Shown here: one piece after another, positions 14,885-28,100 of the stretch
Numbering within the stretch: position 1 is the stretch's first letter
How the letters are laid out: every line of letters begins with the position of its first letter
DNA from: Reticulitermes lucifugus
Lineage: Eukaryota > Arthropoda > Insecta > Blattodea > Rhinotermitidae
Reading direction: 5' to 3'
Length of the DNA stretch: 64,000 bases
NCBI GenBank assembly: GCA_026260175.1
Contig: JAKCWW010000914.1
Span: 1-64,000 of the forward strand
Made by a program: the position numbers and the translations under genes
The notes under the pieces: model-generated
The model's database searches: none
The model's input: the letters and a program-made list of their open reading frames with translations, nothing else
What the model was told of the DNA's origin: nothing

Positions 14885-17555
14885 TGTGCATGTGCACCCA
14901 CATTTATGTGATTGTAAACACACTCACGCTCATACATTCCCCACCACACATATAATATAGTGTATGTCACATACAATAAATAAAATACATACAATTTAAT
15001 CTTCTTAATTAAGTTTTTTATAATCATCATAAATACTAATTTTTATTGGCTTTCAAGTTGATTTGTGTAAGTTATTACCTGTAATAAATTGAAGGTATTT
15101 TAAGCATGCAAGAAAAATATGCTATTTCAAATAACTTGAACACTAAGAGGCTTTATTTATGTAGGACACTATAGACTGATTTTTCACCTTGTGGTAGGGT
15201 AAGGAAGTAGAGTGAATAAAGCGCTTGACTGCCAGTACAATAAAGCTGCCAGTTTGTAACACTGATAACATACAACATAATCAGGGGTATGTTGGAAGCT
15301 TAAAATAACTTATGCATATTCCTTCATTGCTTTATTTTCTGTGTGTATATTTGAGGAAACAGTGTGTTTGATTCTTGTACAGCATGTATTGAAACTTAAA
15401 CATATTTTCTTATCAATTTAGATATTGGTTGTTGTTTAATAACTCGTTGAAAAACCCTAGAACATGAGCATGTATATATATACATATACATGTATCAATA
15501 AGCCAGTTAAGTCACATGACACAGAAATTTTAGGTTTGTCCAAATGTCACCAGTAAGCAAACTGACCAGCACTTCTTCTGTCTGTTACCCATAAGACTTT
15601 TGTAACATTCTGATTTTTTAGTCAGATATAAAATATCTCTACCAGAACTTCTTGTATTTTTTCTGCAAATTGTCTTGAATTTGTTTTTTGAATTATGAGT
15701 CAGTATTTTACATTGATTTAGTTCCTAAAATGTACTTTGCTTACACATACTGGAAGATTTTTGTTTCTTTGTAGGATTCTTCAATATTCTGTTAACATCC
15801 TTTAGAATTTGTGATAAAATGGTAAATATTTCAGTATTGTTGTTGATTAAACGGTAATAATTGACATTAACATTCAAGCAAGTAATAGAAAATACTAATG
15901 CCTACTTGGGTCAGATAGTGCAATAAAATTCATTGTGTAATATCTTACTAGTATGCATTATTGATCAGTATAATTCTTGTGGTACTCCCCCAGGTGTAAA
16001 ACGCATTTGACTGGAGAGAGGAAAGTGGTGTCACAGATTGTAAGAAATTACATGTGAACCATTGTAAATGTTTGCAAGTGCCTGTGTTCGTTCCTGCAGC
16101 TGAACAGGTATTTGTTTGCGTAGCATACTTATCTGGTGCCATTATTTTATGGTAAATATACTGAATGAAAAGAACTGGGTAACTTTTGGACATATGTTAC
16201 TGCAAGATAGTTTGACATTAAACAGAGCAACTCCATATGCACAATCTTCCTAGAGATGACAATAGTTGTTCAGCTAGTGAAGAAATTATCTTTCATGTAA
16301 CCAAATGCTTCATATTGGGTTCAAAAGGGCCCACCACTGGACTCTAATCCTGAGTCAGCTCAATTCAGTCTACATCCTTACACTCTCTCTCTTTAACATC
16401 AGTGCCAATATTACCCTCTCATCTATATGTAAGTTTCTGAAGTGGACTCTTTCCTTCAGATTTTGCAAATAACATTTTGTTTGCACTTGTCACGCCCATT
16501 TATGATACATGTCCCACCCTTCCTATTGTCCTTGATTTGATCACCGTTTTAATATCTGGTGAAGAAGACAAGTCATGAAAGCTGACATTGTTAAACAAAA
16601 TCATAATTATGTTTTACAGTGAAAGGAACTGAAATTTTGCTCATTCATGTGATTAGAATCATATCATATATATGTAGTCTCGAACACAATTACAGATTAC
16701 TTCATGAGTATTGTGGTTCCCACATGTTGATTGTTTTAGAAATGTTAGTTCCATTATGATATGATTGAAGAAGCTGATTGACTAGAGAACATTTACAAAA
16801 TGAAACAGAGCTATCATTTTATTGTATAAAAATTATGCTTCTCATAGTGCATGTTGCTGGGGTACATATTTGTAAGAGAAGTCTATTACTACTGTTAAGT
16901 TTCAATATTGTCATCATTATTGTCAAAGATATTTGTGATTATGTTTTCATTGTATTTATTCATATGAAAGTATAAAATGGAATAGAAAGGAGAAAACTGA
17001 GGTTGTTTAATCTCAGACACATGGAAATTTGAAGAATGGAGAGAGATTCTGTTGGACAGTCTTTTAAAGGGAGCTTTTGGTGTGTTCCTGTACATCAGGC
17101 CCACTTCTCCTTTCTAGTGCTGTACCATCCAGCTTTAAGTCCATTATCTTCATGATACTGATTTGAGGAGGAAACAAAACGTGAATATTAATTAATTACC
17201 ATCAGTGAACGTTTTAATACATGATTGCATAAATATTATTGTAAAGAGTTAAATAAATATTTAATGAAATGACTTACCAATAATGAGACAAAAAATTATT
17301 TTGGAAATTGATGTCATGTTACACGAACCAATCCACAGAAAAATGTGAAGGTTTTCTGAAATAACACGTTTCTTTTCTCTCATAGTGGCTGCTGGGGGGG
17401 GGGGAGGTGATGGTCTTTACAATCCTAGAACTTGTTATTTGTTATAAATGTTAGTTTCATTTCACATATTTAATAAGGCTGTCTTTATAGTTTTATTGTC
17501 ATGGCCACTGTTATTGCAAAATATAAAAGGAATACATGAGCTCAGAAAATAATTG

Positions 17556-17632
17556 TATCAGAGAATTTAAAAATAAATTTTACCTTGACACCGGAAGGTA
17601 GAAGAGGACGACTAAGAAGAAGAAGAAAAATA
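17556..17632 (+). repeat. Purine-rich tail of an interspersed repeat, ending in (AAG)n
   Basis: The sequence GGAAGGTAGAAGAGGACGA followed by AAGAAGAAGAAG stands out from the AT-rich surroundings. GAAGGAAGACGAAGACGA-type tails like this end several cockroach repeats as I remember them. No 5' part is recognisable. Confidence 0.3.
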
Positions 17633-19084
17633 AATTTTGTCATGTGTGAAGGAAATGAAGCAAAAGATGCGTAATTTCGGACATGAATATTATGATTTTT
17701 CACAACACTGTTTCATTTTTAATGCAAATGCAACAATTATGGTAAAGTCAGCATGTCAAAATACTTCTAAGTTAATTCTAATTATGTTCTATTGGAAGCT
17801 CATAATCTCAGTAGTTTTATGTTTATTTTAATAATCACTGAATAATTTATTTTTCTAAATTTTGAAGATATTTATATACAGAAGTGCTCTTCACATATAT
17901 GGCAATATTTGGCTTCACCAAATAGCTTTAAAAAGTCAAGCATATACATGCATAATTTTCAATGCTAGAAGTTGTTTCTACTTCAAAATTCACATAAATA
18001 TCCATTTTGTGTAGGAGAATGAATGAATGAGTAGAATTGATTTCTGCATGCAGTTATTTGTCCGAGTGTGTACTTCCTTAACTTCTGCTGGGAGAGAATA
18101 AAGTTGTCTTAATTAAAGATATGCATACATTTTTACTACAGCTTAAAATTTTGATGTTTGGAATGATAAAAAATTGCAAGGCAAAACCGTATTAACTATA
18201 AGCATGGAGGTTTTGTTACTGTAACATCTTCATGAATATATTATTCATACATTTCATTTCAAAACTTAAAAGATATTGAGAATATGGGGGCAGAATTTGA
18301 GTATAGAATCAAAGAAGATATCTTTCAGTTACTCTAAACTACCAGCAGACCTTATCTATTCCCTTGAATGTTCATGTGGTAGACTTAACTTTGCAATGAT
18401 ATCAAATGTTACAGAGATGGACTTTGTCTTTCAATAGTTATAGTTTTTAACAAACGAAATGATGAAGTCAGATGAATGCTTGCAGTGATCACATAAATGT
18501 GGCTATTATTTGGGACACCATTCATTGTGCTGAGTTTTTCAAACACACTTAGTTGGATGGTGAATCCCAGCGTTTTAACAATGCTCCATATCCTATACAT
18601 AAGTTCACAAATCGCAGGCTCAGCAATACGTTTTCAATTATTTCTATTCTTATTCTTGAACTATTTGTTACAATTCAATATCCTGCATTAGGCCAGTAAT
18701 AGTATGAGTAGGCTACATGGTATCATGTATGTATTAACTGAAGGTTGAAGAAATAAAATTTAAAGTGCTTGAAAGCATAAATAAATAAGTAAGTAAATAA
18801 ATATGTTAAAGAAATATGATTATTATCATTACATTTTATGAACTGTGGTGATATTTGAATACAAGGGCAGATGATTCCTCGCATTTGACACTTAACTGAT
18901 CTCTCTGCACCAGTGACTGTTGAAGTACATTTAAGCCTAATTTAACAAGATAATAAATCATATTTCCATAACCAATACACCAGAGTGTGACAATGCACTA
19001 ATTGTGAATACAACAGAAATTTTTGTATTGCAGTGAAGAAATGAAATATAGACAAGTGAACTGAACTAAGGTGATGTTCTCATG

Positions 19085-19141
19085 CCGGTAACTATAAAGA
19101 TAGCTATTATCTGGAGTGTGACACCATGTAGTTTGGTAGAT
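19085..19141 (+). repeat. Dispersed repeat, copy 1
   Basis: This 57-base block matches 22,115-22,171 at roughly 80%, sharing ACTATAAAGAT, TGTGACACC and GTTTGGTAGAT in the same order and orientation. The class is unknown. A weaker third resemblance occurs near 1,241-1,280 (AACTATAA, CCATGCAGTTTGGTCTATGG). Confidence 0.5.
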
Positions 19142-20096
19142 GGTACAAACAGCCTTCCAAGTGTTGGTACTTATTTACCAAATTACAAGGCATCACTTTA
19201 CAGAAGACAGTAATCTTCAATAAGGTGAACTTAAATAATTTTTCCTTTCCTCTGAGTATAATATTTACACTCATTTGACTGCCTCCAAAACATTGTCTGT
19301 TGAGGATGACATGTCAGTGGTACCATTATAAATGACCCTGTAATTAATAATCTAACAAATAATGCCTATATTTTGTAGTAAATTTCAAAACATAAAATTT
19401 TTGCCTCTGCAGGTAAGGAGCCTATTTGAAAAGCTGTATTCCATTAACATCTCTTGTAACACTTTAGTAATACAGACATGCCAGTTCGAGTGTGGTCCTG
19501 CTCATAATGTGAATATAATGTTTACCAGTCTCTCCCCTGCATCAGTTTTGTAAATTGGGTTGTCAGATATTCAGTGCATTATTTCATACTAATGCTGGTT
19601 CAGTTGTTACTTGCTTGTCACTGAAAGTATATTAAGTATAAAATACTGAGAATATTATTTTTTAATATTTTACAACACTGCTTTAGATTTGTTTCAGGGT
19701 GAGGTGATGCCTACTCAGAATATACCATTTGTGTATAAAGATTATGAACAGAATTCACAAACAGTAACCTAGTCCCACAACATGGGTTTGTGGAACACAT
19801 TGTAATGCCCTACATACTTCCTGATTAATAAGAACAGAAGGGCCATCTGTAATTCATGCGAAATACAATTCTTTGGTAGCCTTGCAACACGTTGCTCACT
19901 AGTGGTGGAAAAACCCATTCTCCACGCCCATAGTACTCTGAAAATAAAGATTAAAAAAATTAGAATTTAAATTACAATTTATTTATATTCCATAGATCCT
20001 TTTTTAGCTAAGCCAGAGGATGCAGAGCATGTCATAATGCAAGTGCAGAACTTATTTCACTTACAAACTGAAGTAAATACTGGACACAATTATAAA

Positions 20097-20142
20097 TGTA
20101 TGTATGTATGTATGTATGTGTACACACACACACACACACACA
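20097..20142. repeat. (TATG)n followed by (AC)n microsatellite
   Basis: About six TATG/TGTA units run directly into about ten AC units. A shadow open frame with a poly-Cys/Val tract on the minus strand is an artefact of it. Confidence 0.9.
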
Positions 20143-21519
20143 TATTTGTACGGGATTAGGTGTCGTTGATTTCCCCGTGGGAAGCTGTGTTTTATAAATC
20201 AAGGGGAAATTGTAATACAGCTTCCTGTATTGCACTATTGTCATTAACATAGTGATTCATTTAGTTTATTTTTCAACAGTGTTTCAACCATTTAGGTGGG
20301 TTTAGGTGATGTGTACACGTTTCATGCTGATTAAAATAAAAACAAAATTTTCCTGTCACCTGCATTTCTTATGAATGTAGTTAATATGGACTTACAACAT
20401 GAAGAAGGAGGTGCATGCTGGTTACTGCTCTTCTGCTTTATGATACTTTACATGCAACTGCTTGCATGGTCATGTTTAGGAGATGCTTATTCTTGTTCAG
20501 TGCTGTCCACTCACCCTACCCTTTCGTCAGTTACTCAATTTTGTGTAGTGAATCTGTGTATTGTATTTGTTGTTTTTCATTGCTATAATAGCCATATGCA
20601 GTCATTTAGTCATTTTTCGTGTGAGAGTGTGCATTGTCGTGCATGCATGTTTGGGGGGAAATTAACTTTTAATGTTAAAGGTGACATTTCTTTCCTTTCA
20701 TAAAAAAGCATATACACTTTATTTTGTTGGTAAGGTAGGGGAATCAAAACAAGGTGTTGGTACCTCATGTATGCTGTATTACAAGCTGAAGAGTGACAGG
20801 CTGGCTAAATTGGTCTTGTTTAATGCCATTTGTTGTTCTAATTATATGAAGAGACCCAAAATGTTATTTAACAAGCTGTTGTTCCTTTTTAAAAATGTAC
20901 TAGTCATTACTGCTCAGTATAACCATGTGGTACAATATCTAAATTTGCCCTGTCATAAGCCCTGATTTATACAGTAGACTTTCCAGTATAGAGGCTGACA
21001 TAATGGCAGAGTGTAGACGCTGAAAACGAACGTGTTATAAAATGCACGTGATTTACAGATGGCAAATTAGCATGATGTTGATCAACTCTTTGAAACGTCT
21101 TGTTTTATCTAACAAACCTCCTTTTAATTTGTCAAGCAGACTTGAAAAATCTTGTCCGCGATTTCAGTTTGTGGGGAAAGGGGGAGGGGGGAGTCGATTT
21201 AAATTTTCGAATCCTACATTGAAAAGTTGGAGTCATCTAGAAAATGATAACATATTGTTCTGTTAATTGATGTGGACTCTTGTGACGGACCTTGGCCAGC
21301 AGTATGATCCAAATGAATGGTACCTATTTATTGATTTCTCAAAGCTGAGTTGCTTCTTAATGGAAATAAATACCGTTTAGTTATAACGTCACATGTTATT
21401 TATGTGAAGGAATCACATGACAGTATGCACATTCCTGTGAAACATATTCAGTATGATAAAAATATTCTTGGTATATCTGTGGAGACTTGAAAGTGATTAA
21501 ACTTCTTCTTAATTTATAG

Positions 21520-21599
21520 CTGGGCTGTGCAGAATTCTGCGGTCTTCAGTGAGTCTGGGCACAGGAAAATCCTTACTCCGGGAAACACTGAACATTTTG
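21520..21599 (+). other. Candidate internal exon, 80 nt
   Basis: A textbook acceptor (CTTCTTCTTAATTTATAG) ends at 21,519 and a consensus donor (TTTTG then GTAAGTATT) starts at 21,600. Of the three frames between them, two are open; one reads WAVQNSAVFSESGHRKILT onward, the other GLCRILRSSVSLGTGKSLL onward. The exon lies just right of the CpG boundary. I recognise neither peptide, and matched splice consensus pairs do occur by chance, so this is a suggestion only. Confidence 0.3.
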
Positions 21600-23950
21600 G
21601 TAAGTATTGGTTTGAAGACAATCTGTAGTTAATCCAGGAACAATTTTTTTCTTCCGCTATGCATTACACTACTTTTAAGGCCACTTGAATCAGAATGGAA
21701 CTGGGTCTCTGCATGAAACAGAGATCACGGACGTAAATGAAAACACCACTTTTTGGCTGTAGTGAGACATCTACTGTACCGGCTGCTCTGTAAATTGTTA
21801 AATGTTGCTGAGCAATCTCTTTATTTCAAGACCATCATTATACAGAATGCGGCCGAGAAACCTGACGATTTTCAAGTTCCCTTACGTTGACAATCATGTG
21901 GAGTGGGGTAGTGGGACTGATGTCGGTGGCTAGCTTGTTTCATGCAGCTGACAGCGCAACATCGTGCTTTCGTTGTTGAAGCTTATTTAATGAATGGCGA
22001 TTGTGTTGTTAACAGCACAGCGATCATGTCGTACACATTTTAACATTCCTCGTCATGGCTCTGTTCCCTGCCGTAAAGCAATGAAACAAACACGTAAAAT
22101 GCTTGTATCCCAAGGCGGTGACTATAAAGATGTCTGTCTTCTGGCATGTGACACCGTGTTGTTTGGTAGATAGAAAGGTGCGGACTTGAGCAAAGCATAA
22201 GTCGGCATCTTTTGCTAGCGTAAACCATTGTTATTTATGAAATACATCGCTGGAATGTAAAATCGGAGCCTTAAATTAACCNGGGGAGTTGTTGACTTAA
22301 CGATAATGGGGTTTGTCGTCTTATTTGAAGGCCTTGACGTGTTTGTTTATACTAAGGACTGATGATACTAGCAAGAGGGACTTCCATCCGGCCATTAGTC
22401 CTTTGGTAAAAAATCTTTGGTTGAATGGAAATCTGGATACCGAACCCTTTAAGGCTGTGATCGCGCATTTGCTCAAGTCTTTCACGATTAAGGGTGAGGG
22501 GCATTTTGGATAACACGCCATGATTGGGGAACACAGACCCTTGCCCCTTTTATGTCTGTAACGTGACATTTGACGTACAGTTGAGGAATTTCACGTGAAA
22601 CCTCAGTCACGGTAGTTTCTGAAAGAATCATGTGGTATTTTAAAATGTAATTTCTGTTATACGGCGTCTCTGTTGTCAAATACGGGGAAGCCCTGGTTGC
22701 AAATAAATTATTTTAAAGGACGTGTTTGGGTTTTACTTAAATTGAAACGAACAAGGAAACTGCACCAGCTGGAATAACAAACACGATTATGAGTTACTGT
22801 GAGGTGCTGAGGATACTCTTACTGTTCAGAAGCTTTTGATAGACATCAGCTCTGACTGGGATTCGTCCAGTCATTTGAAGGGTTTGAGCGGATGACCTTC
22901 CTTTACTGTAGGCGTTCAGAGAGGTAGTACGACTTTTTGTCTTAGTAATTTTGGTTGGAAAACTCTTGGAATTCAGTAACTTAGTGGACCTAGAGGTAAA
23001 TGGGCTAGCATTAAAGTTAATATTATTGCTATAGAGTGTGAGGCTTAGAATTGTGCCCGACGGCAGACTTCGGTATTACCAGTGTTGAACCTTCGGGTTT
23101 TACAATCAAGGCATTAATTGGGCGGACGTATACCAAACACAATTACCGAAAACATGGTGTAGCGTTTAACACACCTTTTCCTTTTTCTGGACGTGTTCAG
23201 ATTAAGGATGTTGTGGGTGTGCTAGTTACGACATCTACAGTGGAAGACCACTTTCTATATGTTAACACTTACAAGAATGGCGACAGCACCAAATTTTGAG
23301 ATATATTTGGGAAAACTCAACGAGCTTGAACTTTGCACAAAACGTAACAATGAACTCTATTAATTCGTATGTCTTCATATCGTCTCTACACAGGTTGTAG
23401 CATTTAAGAGAAAACTGCGACATATGTTCTGCCGAAAACATCTTGTTTTATATTGCAGGACGAAACTATAAAAATCACTCATTCAGGAACACGTGACATG
23501 TGTTGGCAGTTTTGATGTCCGATGCCAGATCTGTAAACATTGCCGGTTCTTGTGCCTGAGTACGAGGGCTGGTATACGATACAAAGATAACAAAGGCACT
23601 CCTCTCCCGAACCGTAGGGAGTGAACACAGTTGCTTTTCATCTCGGCATAGTGCGCAGGTACTCTGCAAGTAGCATTTTTTTTCTGACTGGTATCTAAGG
23701 CAAACTTTTTAAAGTCTGTTTCTCTATTAGAACACTCATTTTTATTCAGGCATTACTCGTAGGGATTAGAGATGCATAAATGGCTAAGGTAACTACCCTT
23801 TTCTTTGGCTTTCCTCAGTCTGTCCAGCAGAATGTTGACAAAGTAGAGAGCGATTTACGAATATTGAGGTACTCTACTTCTGGTTAATTTAAACAAATCT
23901 GTTTACCATTTCTAATAAATTTGCTAGCTTTCTCGGCACCATACAGCCTA
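21600..23950. other. Non-coding stretch with ordinary CpG content
   Basis: No gene or element is recognisable apart from the dispersed repeat at 22,115. The base at 22,282 is an N, the only ambiguous base I noticed. Open frames of 60-82 codons around 22.3 and 23.1 kb show no motif, no splice support and no preference for one strand. Confidence 0.5.
22115..22171 (+). repeat. Dispersed repeat, copy 2
   Basis: Partner of 19,085-19,141 and about 80% alike. The pair straddles the CpG boundary, so one copy lies in each compartment; this copy retains CpG where the other has CA or TG (for example ACACCGTG against ACACCATG). Confidence 0.5.
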
Positions 23951-23960
23951 TCCTCTAGAG

Positions 23961-25185
23961 CAGACTCGCCCAACCCTTAGCTCGCGGGCAACATGTTGCT
24001 TGCGGGGACATTTGAAATGAGAAAACGTCTTTTAATCTTTTTCGTGGCAAAGCCGAGATCGAACGCCGAAGCAGTTTTGTAAACTAATGAACTGTTTATT
24101 TATGGAGACATATACCTGCGTTACATTAATTTTCAGATGGCCTTGTGCTACTGGCTAAGGAAGAAATGGTTTTACAGGGCTTGGTTGATAGACCAGTTTG
24201 AAACTGGAAGATACTACGGAATCGAAATGAATGTGGAAAAAAACTTAGGCACTGAGGATCTCAAGGCAACGGCCCCCAGTAAAGATTATGATAGATAAAA
24301 AACAACTGGAGAATGTGGAATATTTCAATTGTTTGGGTAGCATAATAATAAATGATGCAAGATGTACACGTGAAATTAAATCCAGGATTGCCGTGGCAAA
24401 AACAGCATTCAACAAGAAGACTTTTCACCAGCAAATTGGCCTTAAATTTATGGAAGAAACTAGTAAAGTACTACATTTGGAGCATAGCTTTGTATGGTGC
24501 TGAAACTTGGACAGTTCGGAAAGTAGATCAGAAATACCTGGAAGGTTGTGAAATGTAGTGCTGAAGAAGGATGGAGAAGATCGTTTGGACCGATCGTGTG
24601 AGAAATGAAGAAGTATTACACAGACTCGATGAGGAGAGAAATATCCTACAAACAATAAAGAGAAGGAAGGCTACCTGTATTGGTCACATCTTGCGTAAGA
24701 ACTGCCTTCTAAAACACGTCGTTGAAGGAAAGATAGAGGAATGATAGAAGTTACAGGAAGACGAGGAAGAAGACGTAAGCAGCTACTGGATGACCTTAAG
24801 GAAAAGAGAAGACACTGGAAATTGAAAGAGGAAGCACTAGATCGCACCCTGTGGGGAACTCACTTTGTAAGAGGCTACGGACGTGTTGTAAGACAGACTA
24901 CAGAATGAATAAACGTTACATTACTAATTCATTTTGGGAAAAATATGCTAAAATAGCGACACCCGAGCTTAGGATTTTGAATTTCATTTTAAATAAGTTT
25001 CTACTATTAAAACCAGTATACATTTTTTTTCGCATGATGTGTAGAAATACACAAGTAAAATTGTACAAGTAATTACACGTACACCTATTCATTCTTCTTT
25101 TTGTGTACTGAATTTCATGTTGCCCCGCATGCAGACCAAATTTTGCCGAAGTTGCCCGCGCCACATAGAAGGCTGAGCAGGCCTG
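23961..25185. mobile_element. hAT-like element with CAG...CTG ends, carrying a LINE fragment
   Basis: The element begins CAGACTCGCCCAACC and ends GGCTGAGCAGGCCTG. Further in, CTCGCGGGCAAC on the left is mirrored by GTTGCCCGCG on the right. The flanks CTCTAGAG (23,953-23,960) and CTCTAGCA (25,186-25,193) agree at 6 of 8 positions, fitting the 8-bp duplication of hAT elements. No transposase remains. The middle is occupied by a non-LTR retrotransposon piece (24,136-24,908), which must have inserted later or been captured. Confidence 0.6.
24136..24908 (+). pseudogene. Non-LTR retrotransposon ORF2 remnant, C-terminal part
   Basis: Conceptual translation across three frames follows the end of a LINE reverse transcriptase and its tail: DGLVLLA-like start, KQLENVEYFNCLGS, then WSIALYGAETWTVRKVDQKYL, RMEKIVWTDRVRNEE, then a GRRGRR..LLDDLKE-type basic tail to a TGA at 24,906. 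Frames change at least twice and stop codons interrupt, so it is dead. The 5' end, including the reverse transcriptase catalytic motif, is missing, as is usual for 5'-truncated LINE copies. The same tail type is very common in cockroach genomes as I remember them. Confidence 0.85.
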
Positions 25186-25193
25186 CTCTAGCA

Positions 25194-28100
25194 TTAGAAT
25201 AGTGTTAGCGGAGAGAGTTAAATAACATATATTTCAATTACCGACTTTCTGTCGGGTACATCAAATATGCTACGGAGTTTGTATATACTGGAAGAATGAA
25301 CGTTATGATATGCCTGTTAGTGCATTGTGAGACAGTATTAAGGGCTGGTCTTAAAACTTCATCATGACATTCATTAGAGCGGGATGATGAAAACTTCACT
25401 TCCTTCTAAATCTTACTCACCATTTACAGTCATATTTTACTCTTTGAAAACTCGGTAGTTGAGGTGATGTCTCTAAAAAGTCGAGACTTGAGAGCAAATT
25501 GCCGACAACTGTAGGATAACTACCGTAAGGAATGTTTGAAGAGGACTTAAGTTATTTGACAAGTGAATGAACTTCCTTCGTCCGAATTCCTCTCATTCGA
25601 CCAACCAACCAGTAAAGACTACGGTGGCTATGCAAGAGTACCGTGTATTATTTTGCATAGCCCAGCTAATTAGCAAATTACTGTGAATTCAAACTTTAGA
25701 AACAATCCCTTTGCGACCAACGCATGATATATTTCTGTACTTGACAGTAAGCCTACTACATGCAGTGCTGTCAGACGATAATGCTTTCAAGATATACTGA
25801 ACATAGTCTAGTTACTGCATCAGTTCGAATATATAAACATATACTCATATTGTAAATTACTAGTAGCTTATGTAGGAATCTGTTGTGGTATATAATGTGC
25901 TGCAATTGAACCTTTCTTACGAGTCAGTTGTGTGACAGTGCTTAAATAAATACTATTGTAATTAACGACAAATTTTCTGAAGCATCTAAGCATTGCGTTG
26001 AAATCTTATCCTTCTAATCCTTGATTAGCTACAACCAGAAGGATGTGAGGGGCTTAAAACAGCTTACCACGAATACTTGAGTTACTCCTGTATCAAACAG
26101 TCATGCTGGCACCTAGATATTCTGAATTAACCATCACTTCTAATGGCTGTAACGAACATGTAAAACAAAATATTACAGTAGAAGACAGAAAACTTTTGTT
26201 ACGCTTCCGACCGAAGATTCGAGCCAAGTACTTTAGAAATAAAGAGCAAGGACGGTGCCAACTACAGCGTGATATTTAGCGACTGTAGGAACAACCGGTT
26301 TAGACGAAAATGTTTCCAACATCTTCATACTCATTCTGTAAGAGACACTAATTAGGAAGAACATACGTAATTAAACACTTCTTCTGAAACAGCCTTTATT
26401 GTGATAGGGTACTCGCTGCAGGAGGCGTTCTGTGAATTACGAAAAGGTTTAAGCTAATAAAGGCCCATCTTCATGGCGGTTGAGTAATATATGAACAAAG
26501 GTACGATATGAGGATAAGGCTACGTTTGTACAACCGCTACTAGTAGCTTCCTGTAATAGTATTTATACTCGTACAAGTGCTGTCATTTTGCAATGTCGGA
26601 AACCTGCACGCGTACGTTATGTTCGTTGATACCAATACAAATAAATACTTGCTCAGCAGTATTTCTCGTATTCGCGTCAAAGTCACCATTCCAAGTGTAC
26701 CAAAGCGGCTGCTAGCCTGCTACGCACGTGGCAAGATGCAGTGGTTATTATCCCACACTATTATAAAAAAAGCCATATGGGGACTGCTTCGCAATTTCAA
26801 ACAGTACGTCTTGCGATTTCTCTGCCCCACAAGAAATTTTGACGCTGAAAGTTACTATTCCCTTAACTCTGAGAAAGGCAGCTGAATATGTGTGATATTA
26901 TTAAATTTGATGGAATTGTAAATGTTGCAAAACCTGCTTTCGTTACAGTGCCAAAAAAAGATTAAACATTTCTGTTACAAGAACCTTTCTGATAAACCGT
27001 GGACTTGATGTGTAATTTGAGGGGGAGGAGCTGCACTTCGATCCGTTATCCCGGCGCTTTCGCCCTGTCAATTAACTTCTTCGTCCAATTCCATTTGACA
27101 TCACATAATGGCGGCAGCGTAATACATGGAATATAGTTTATCGCTGACTATGTCGGTAATTGAAGCGGCAGCGAAAAGAACGAGAGTCGAGAAATGAAAC
27201 CAGTCATCGACGGTGATACAGCTGCTCTCACTTACGCCTCGTTGGTTGGATTGATGGATGAGATTAGTTATTTAACGAAGCCGTGTCAGATGCATAGATC
27301 CTTTAGTGTCAAATGATAGGCTTTCAGAGAATGATTGCTTTCGATGAACTTCAAAGTTTTGAGGAGGAACCAGTCGTGGCGTTATTAAACGTACTATCCC
27401 ATCGTTCGCCTGCAGTATCTGAGAAAAGCCACGAGAACTGTCCGAGATTCGCATCGAACAACTCCAAAATACGAGTCGGGAACTTTACCGCGAGGCAACT
27501 TATACATTAAACACGACACCTCTCCGTCTTAGAAAGCGCGGAAAGCATCAACTCTGAACTCTGAAGATTCACCTTTTCTGAGATGTTAGGCCGTGGCAAC
27601 TGGTAAATGGTTACGGACTTTCGATGCCTTTTCAGGGTCAAGCAGTCCAAGAAGAATGCTATGCTCTTAGACTGCTTAACCGTGAAGATAAAGATACTAC
27701 GATCTATCGTAACTTCGGTAACTGCTTACCAATCGAAATGGCGTAACATCCCAGAAGACTTGAATCTTTAGCAACACCGTTGTGAGAAATTGAAATCTTG
27801 CATAGCAGAACTTCGTACGTGGTATTTTCCTTGATCGTCATATGTACTGGTGTAACAAGTATCTACTTACATTAATTTTATATTTCCATGATATTTTTAG
27901 GAGTGTACTTCATCGAAGTCTAATTTATATGACATGGTATTCATGGCGATGGATATTCATATTCTATGTTATAACACTGTGTAATCAGTTGTGGGTACCA
28001 ACAATTAGGAGAACATACTTCTTCCCATCTTCCTACCATAGAAATAGAGGCGATAAGGTTCTATGAAACTTGGCACCTACGTACCAGGTTACACGGATTG

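Larger units (their letters stand above)
1..21000. other. AT-rich, CpG-depleted non-coding compartment
   Basis: Apart from the items listed separately, I see no supported gene here. The sequence is very AT-rich, rich in TG and CA and poor in CG: about 3 CpG in 7,021-8,040 by hand count, against about 35 in 30,001-31,020. SINE and LINE relics, common to the right, are almost absent. This composition fits long intron or UTR sequence of a gene methylated in the germline over evolutionary time. The open frames of 60-110 codons are no longer or better than expected by chance. Confidence 0.6.

Noticed and set aside
20371-20703. 110-codon plus-strand open frame rich in Cys, Phe and Leu
   Set aside because: Composition follows the T-rich DNA; no motif, and no splice signals fit it.
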